Assembly: GCA_030640485.1 (NCBI GenBank)
Contig: DAOWJG010000184.1
Coordinates: forward strand, 1-7,695
Direction of reading: 5' to 3'
Source of the DNA: Dehalococcoidales bacterium
Lineage (GTDB): Bacteria; Chloroflexota; Dehalococcoidia; Dehalococcoidales; UBA5760
Length of the DNA: 7,695 nucleotides
Part shown: positions 4,863 through 7,695 of the stretch, piece by piece
Layout: the number at the start of each line of letters is the position of its first letter
Position numbering within the stretch: the stretch's first letter is position 1
Made by a program: the position numbers and the translations under genes
The notes under the pieces: model-generated
The model's database searches: none
What the model was told of the DNA's origin: nothing
What the model saw: only the letters and a program-made list of their open reading frames with translations

Positions 4863-5869
4863 CCACGGAGAAGGAGAAAGCGCTAGAGCTCGCTATCAGC
4901 CAAATTGAAAAGCGGTATGGGAAGGGGTCACTGATGAGGCTGGGGGGAGTAGCGGCACCGCCGATTGAAGCTATCCCCAGTGGCTCACTGGCATTAGACC
5001 TTGCCTTGGGTGTTGGGGGTATCCCCCGAGGGCGGATTACAGAAATATTTGGCCCTGAGGCGTCGGGTAAGACTACCCTAGCTCAGCATATAATTGCTGA
5101 AGCGCAAAAGCTGGGGGGTGTGGCTGCCTATATCGACGTAGAGCATGCCTTGGATCCCCCTTATGCTGCCAGTTGTGGTGTTAACATTGATGACCTTTTG
5201 ATCTCTCAGCCTGATACTGGGGAGGAAGCTCTGGAGATTACTGAGGCACTAGTCAGGAGCGGGGCGGTTGATGTGATAGTGATTGATAGTGTGGCTGCCC
5301 TGGTGCCCCGGGCTGAAATTGAAGGCGAGATGGGGGATGCCCATGTTGGGTTACAGGCACGCTTGATGTCGCAGGCGTTGAGGAAACTAGCAGCGGCGAT
5401 TGGTAAGTCAGGGACCTCGGTAATCTTTATTAACCAGCTAAGGGAAAAGGTTGGTATTGTCTTTGGCAATCCTGAGGTGACACCGGGTGGTAGAGCCTTG
5501 AAGTTCTATAGCTCAATCAGAATAGACCTGAGGCGTGCTGAAACAATCAAGGAAGGGACTGAGGCGGTCGGCAGTCATATCAGAGTTAAGGTAGTCAAGA
5601 ATAAGGTGGCTCCTCCCTTTAGGAGTGCTGATTTTGACATCATGTTCGGCCATGGTATAAGCCGGGAGGGTAATCTTATTGACCTTGGTGTCGAGTTGGG
5701 GTTAGTGAAGAAGGCGGGCGCTTTTTTCTCCTATGGTGATATTCGTCTGGGGCAGGGTAGGGAGAATGCCAAGCAATATCTGAGCCAGAATCCAGAATTG
5801 GCTCAGGATATTGAGCAGCAAGTTAGAGCCTCAGCCGCCACCACTCGTATTACGATGCCTAAAGATTGA
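4859..5869 (+). CDS. recA: RecA recombinase
   Basis: ATP-dependent DNA strand-exchange protein; its filament on single-stranded DNA drives homologous recombination and, where LexA is present, SOS induction. From ATG 4859 it has 336 residues. GPEASGKT (65-72) is Walker A, Glu95 in YIDVEHA the catalytic glutamate, and [10 protein letters not shown] (139-148) Walker [17 protein letters not shown] (191-206) leads into DNA-binding loop L2, and the [11 protein letters not shown] block (244-254) precedes the C-terminal domain. The tail ends TTRITMPKD and lacks the strongly acidic C-terminus of E. coli RecA. An in-frame extension to TTG 4820 exists, but family alignment at the [18 protein letters not shown] block and GAGG at 4850-4853 favour ATG 4859. 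I found no LexA-type box in the 64-bp spacer. A weak extended -10 (TGATTTAAT, 4773-4781) inside the end of the degV gene is the best promoter candidate. Confidence 0.97.
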   Translation: MTTEKEKALELAISQIEKRYGKGSLMRLGGVAAPPIEAIPSGSLALDLALGVGGIPRGRITEIFGPEASGKTTLAQHIIAEAQKLGGVAAYIDVEHALDPPYAASCGVNIDDLLISQPDTGEEALEITEALVRSGAVDVIVIDSVAALVPRAEIEGEMGDAHVGLQARLMSQALRKLAAAIGKSGTSVIFINQLREKVGIVFGNPEVTPGGRALKFYSSIRIDLRRAETIKEGTEAVGSHIRVKVVKNKVAPPFRSADFDIMFGHGISREGNLIDLGVELGLVKKAGAFFSYGDIRLGQGRENAKQYLSQNPELAQDIEQQVRASAATTRITMPKD

Positions 5870-5876
5870 GTACATT

Positions 5877-5894
5877 CTAACCGATAGAGGTTAG
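5877..5894 (+). other. small hairpin just after recA
   Basis: CTAACC (5877-5882) and GGTTAG (5889-5894) form a perfect 6-bp stem with a 6-nt loop, 8 nt after the recA stop. No T-run follows. It is the first of two consecutive stems between recA and recX. Confidence 0.5.
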
Positions 5895-5910
5895 CAGGTA
5901 GTAAGAGTAA

Positions 5911-5940
5911 ATAAGGCTGAGGCATAGGCTTCGGCCTTAT
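5911..5940 (+). terminator. hairpin terminator/attenuator between recA and recX
   Basis: ATAAGGCTGAGGC (5911-5923) and GCTTCGGCCTTAT (5928-5940) pair over 13 positions, two of them G-U, around a 4-nt loop. The stem is followed by GTATTT, a poor U-tract, so partial termination is more likely than complete termination. In E. coli, recX is expressed at low level by read-through of a terminator after recA; the same design is inferred here. Confidence 0.6.
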
Positions 5941-5964
5941 GTATTTAAAGGGGTATACGGATTA

Positions 5965-6597
5965 GTGAAGACGATTACTACCCTTCGTTCTGGGAGGAGG
6001 CAGGGGAAGCGGGTAAATGTATATCTGGATGACAGGTTCGCTTTTAGCCTGGAGGCTGAGGTGGTGGTAAGGGAGGGGCTAGCGGTGGGGCAGGAGCTGG
6101 CTACCGACCAGATTGAAGCGTTGGCAAAAGTTGATAACTTCCAGCGGTGCCTTAATGCGGCGACGCACTACCTTAGCTATCGCCCGCGGAGTGAGTTTGA
6201 GCTGAGGGAGAGGCTCTATCGGCGTGGTTTTGATGGTGATAGTGTCGGGGCGGTGCTGGCCAGGCTAAAGGGGCAGGGGTTGGTGGATGATGTGGAATTT
6301 GCTCAGTTTTGGCAGGAAAATCGGCAGTCATTTAGCCCGCGCAGCCGCTCGCTGACGAGCTTAGAGCTAAGGCGTAAGGGAGTGGCTGAGGAGATTATAG
6401 GCCGGGTAGTTAGCGCCGTTAGTGATGAGGATAGTGCTTATCGAGCCGCCCTTAGTAAGGCTCGCCGACTGCCGATTTCCGACTGTCAGAGCTTTCGCCG
6501 CCGGTTAGGCGAGTATCTCAGGCGGCGTGGTTTTAGTTTTGGAGTAATAAATAACACTGTGGAGCAGCTATGGCAGGAAATGAGGGAGCAACTCTAG
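5965..6597 (+). CDS. recX: RecX regulatory protein
   Basis: RecX binds the RecA filament and usually limits its growth and ATPase activity. The 210-residue protein is all-helical with the repeated three-helix units of the family. YRPRSEFELRERLYRRGF (72-89) and LVDDVEFAQFWQENR (106-120) are the conserved first repeat. SRSLTSLELRRKGV (127-140) starts the second, and RRRLGEYLRRRGFSF (178-192) the third. An N-terminal beta extension (residues 1-60) with VNVYLDDRFAFSLEAE precedes the repeats, as in long RecX forms. The start is GTG 5965, with AGGGG at 5949-5953, a longer than ideal spacing; low translation would suit a modulator. It lies 95 bp after recA, and no separate promoter is evident, so read-through from recA is the likely source of mRNA. 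Confidence 0.92.
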   Translation: MKTITTLRSGRRQGKRVNVYLDDRFAFSLEAEVVVREGLAVGQELATDQIEALAKVDNFQRCLNAATHYLSYRPRSEFELRERLYRRGFDGDSVGAVLARLKGQGLVDDVEFAQFWQENRQSFSPRSRSLTSLELRRKGVAEEIIGRVVSAVSDEDSAYRAALSKARRLPISDCQSFRRRLGEYLRRRGFSFGVINNTVEQLWQEMREQL

Positions 6598-6601
6598 ATA
6601 G

Positions 6602-6708
6602 TCTGTACCTTGACACTCACCTGGCGTGGGGAGTAGTTCTGCTATCTATCCTTCCTTAGAGCCGTTCCTTCGTTTGAGGCAAAGCTGTAGCCAGAAGAGA
6701 GGTACAGA
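6602..6708 (+). promoter_or_regulatory. long-range inverted repeat enclosing the rny leader and ribosome-binding site
   Basis: TCTGTACCT (6602-6610) and AGGTACAGA (6700-6708) are exact reverse complements, ending next to the rny ATG at 6709. The right arm shares AGG with the Shine-Dalgarno GAGAGG (6697-6702). Inside it, TTCTGCTA (6637-6644) can pair with TAGCCAGAA (6688-6696) with one bulged base. A transcript reading through from recX could fold so that the rny ribosome-binding site is occluded. Confidence 0.45.
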
Positions 6709-7695
6709 ATGCCAGTAGATGTAACGACGATAAATATGCTAGTAATTCTATTTAGTTTCATCATCGGTGGGGCGGCGGGGGCAGCCTTCATCTACTTTTT
6801 TAGACGCTTTAAGCTTACCCGGGAAATGCACCTGGCGGAGAGGAAGGCGGCTAAAATCCAGACTGAGGCAGAACTTACCGCTAAGGGTGTGCTTCGTGAA
6901 GCCAAAGTGGATGCAGGAAAAGTGAGGTCGGCGGCGGAGGTGGAGTATCGGGAGCGGCGCTCTGAGCTACAGCGTAATGAGAACCGCTTGGTTCAAAAGG
7001 AAGCGACCTTAGAGCGTAAGTTAGAAGATGCGGAACGTCGCGGGCGCGAGTTGGTGAGTAAGGAAGAGCGGATAGAGTCTCTTCACACTCAGCTTGAAGA
7101 GGCTAGAGGCAAGCAATTACAGAAGCTGGAGCTGATTTCAGATATGTCTAGTGAGGAGGCAAGAAAGTCACTGCTTGAGGCGATGGAGATTGAGATACGG
7201 GATGAAACCTCACGGCGCCTTCGAGCATGGGAGGCTGAGTTAAGAGAGGAGGAGAGTAGGAAAGCTCAGGAGATTTTGGCCCAGTCTATCCAGCGTTGTG
7301 CTTCTGATGTTGTTGCTGAGACTACAGTGGCTAGTGTGCCGCTCCCCAGCGATGAGATGAAGGGGCGGCTTATCGGACGAGAGGGCCGCAATATTAGAGC
7401 CTTGGAGCAGGCAACCGGCGTTGACCTAATCATTGACGACACCCCGGAGGCAGTGACCCTCTCCAGTTTTGACCCGGTACGGCGAGAGGTGGCTCGCCTG
7501 GCTTTAACCAAGCTTATCCTCGATGGGCGTATCCATCCGGCTCGTATTGAGGAGGTGGTAGCTAAGGCCAAAGAAGAAGTAGACGCTATTATCTATAGTG
7601 CTGGGGAGCAGGCGGCCTATAAAGTGGGGGTGCATGGCTTGCGCCCGGAGCTGATTAGACTTATGGGGCGTCTCAAATACCGCACTAGCTACGGA
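6709..7695 (+). CDS. rny: Ribonuclease Y, N-terminal 329 residues (partial)
   Basis: Membrane-anchored endoribonuclease that initiates mRNA decay in many bacteria. The reading frame is open from ATG 6709 to the window end, so there is no stop. Residues about 9-31 form a single N-terminal membrane segment ([20 protein letters not shown]). About 36-200 is a long, highly charged Glu/Arg/Lys coiled coil. [20 protein letters not shown] (210-229), with Gly223-x-x-Gly226, is the RNA-binding KH domain, continuing through [21 protein letters not shown] at the end is the approach to the catalytic HD domain, which lies beyond the window; full-length proteins are about 510-520 residues. Shine-Dalgarno GAGAGG (6697-6702) at 6 nt supports the start. 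Cotranscription with recX is possible across the 111-bp spacer. All expected visible domains are intact. Confidence 0.96.
   Translation, partial: MPVDVTTINMLVILFSFIIGGAAGAAFIYFFRRFKLTREMHLAERKAAKIQTEAELTAKGVLREAKVDAGKVRSAAEVEYRERRSELQRNENRLVQKEATLERKLEDAERRGRELVSKEERIESLHTQLEEARGKQLQKLELISDMSSEEARKSLLEAMEIEIRDETSRRLRAWEAELREEESRKAQEILAQSIQRCASDVVAETTVASVPLPSDEMKGRLIGREGRNIRALEQATGVDLIIDDTPEAVTLSSFDPVRREVARLALTKLILDGRIHPARIEEVVAKAKEEVDAIIYSAGEQAAYKVGVHGLRPELIRLMGRLKYRTSYG

Noticed and set aside
6610..6615. Perfect TTGACA -35 hexamer upstream of rny
   Set aside because: No acceptable -10 lies at 16-19 bp (best is TAGTTC), so I do not call a promoter, although a factor-dependent one is possible.
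6603..6707. CTGT...ACAG pair read as a LexA operator
   Set aside because: The two halves are about 100 bp apart, far from the N8 spacing of a LexA site.
7266..7571. Minus-strand open frame of 101 codons opposite rny
   Set aside because: It mirrors the KH-domain region of rny and shows a low-complexity Ser/Arg composition typical of an antisense shadow.
1..7695. CRISPR array, phage, toxin-antitoxin or other defence system
   Set aside because: No regularly spaced identical repeats, integrase, transposase or defence-type protein is present; all larger reading frames are housekeeping genes.

Overview
The window is one-directional: every supported gene lies on the + strand. GC-rich coding sequence alternates with short AT-rich spacers. 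The contents suggest an anaerobic bacterium: a 2-oxoacid:ferredoxin oxidoreductase followed by standard bacterial housekeeping genes. The run recA-recX-rny, the protein sequences, the frequent GTG/TTG starts and the roughly 50% GC fit a Chloroflexota/Dehalococcoidia-like genome. That placement is inference from sequence feel, not a tree.

Layout: (1) 1-1622, the 3' end of a KorA-like alpha subunit, then complete KorB (beta, TPP/4Fe-4S) and KorC (gamma) subunits, probably one operon. The korA-korB spacer is made of degenerate tandem repeats and a perfect hairpin. (2) 1623-1906, an AT-rich spacer with hairpins, two related ~38-nt repeats and a good sigma70-type promoter. (3) 1907-3012, a short TrmO/TsaA-type tRNA methyltransferase overlapping an endonuclease III-superfamily DNA glycosylase. 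(4) 3013-4794, a second sigma70-type promoter driving nadE (ammonia-dependent NAD synthetase) and a DegV-family fatty-acid-binding protein. (5) 4795-6597, recA and its modulator recX, separated by two hairpins. recA is preceded by a possible 7-codon leader ORF whose stop overlaps the recA start. (6) 6598-7695, RNase Y (rny), which runs off the window end before its HD domain. Its 5' UTR contains an inverted repeat that would bury the ribosome-binding site.

Functionally, the Kor proteins perform ferredoxin-linked 2-oxoacid metabolism, and NadE supplies NAD. The glycosylase, RecA and RecX form a repair and recombination group. TrmO and RNase Y act on RNA. I see no mobile element, CRISPR array, tRNA or rRNA, and no new multi-gene system. 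The unusual signals are regulatory: the recA leader ORF, the triplicated 39-bp unit over the korB start, the repeat/promoter structure at 1738-1868, a 10-mer shared by two promoter regions, and the rny leader fold.
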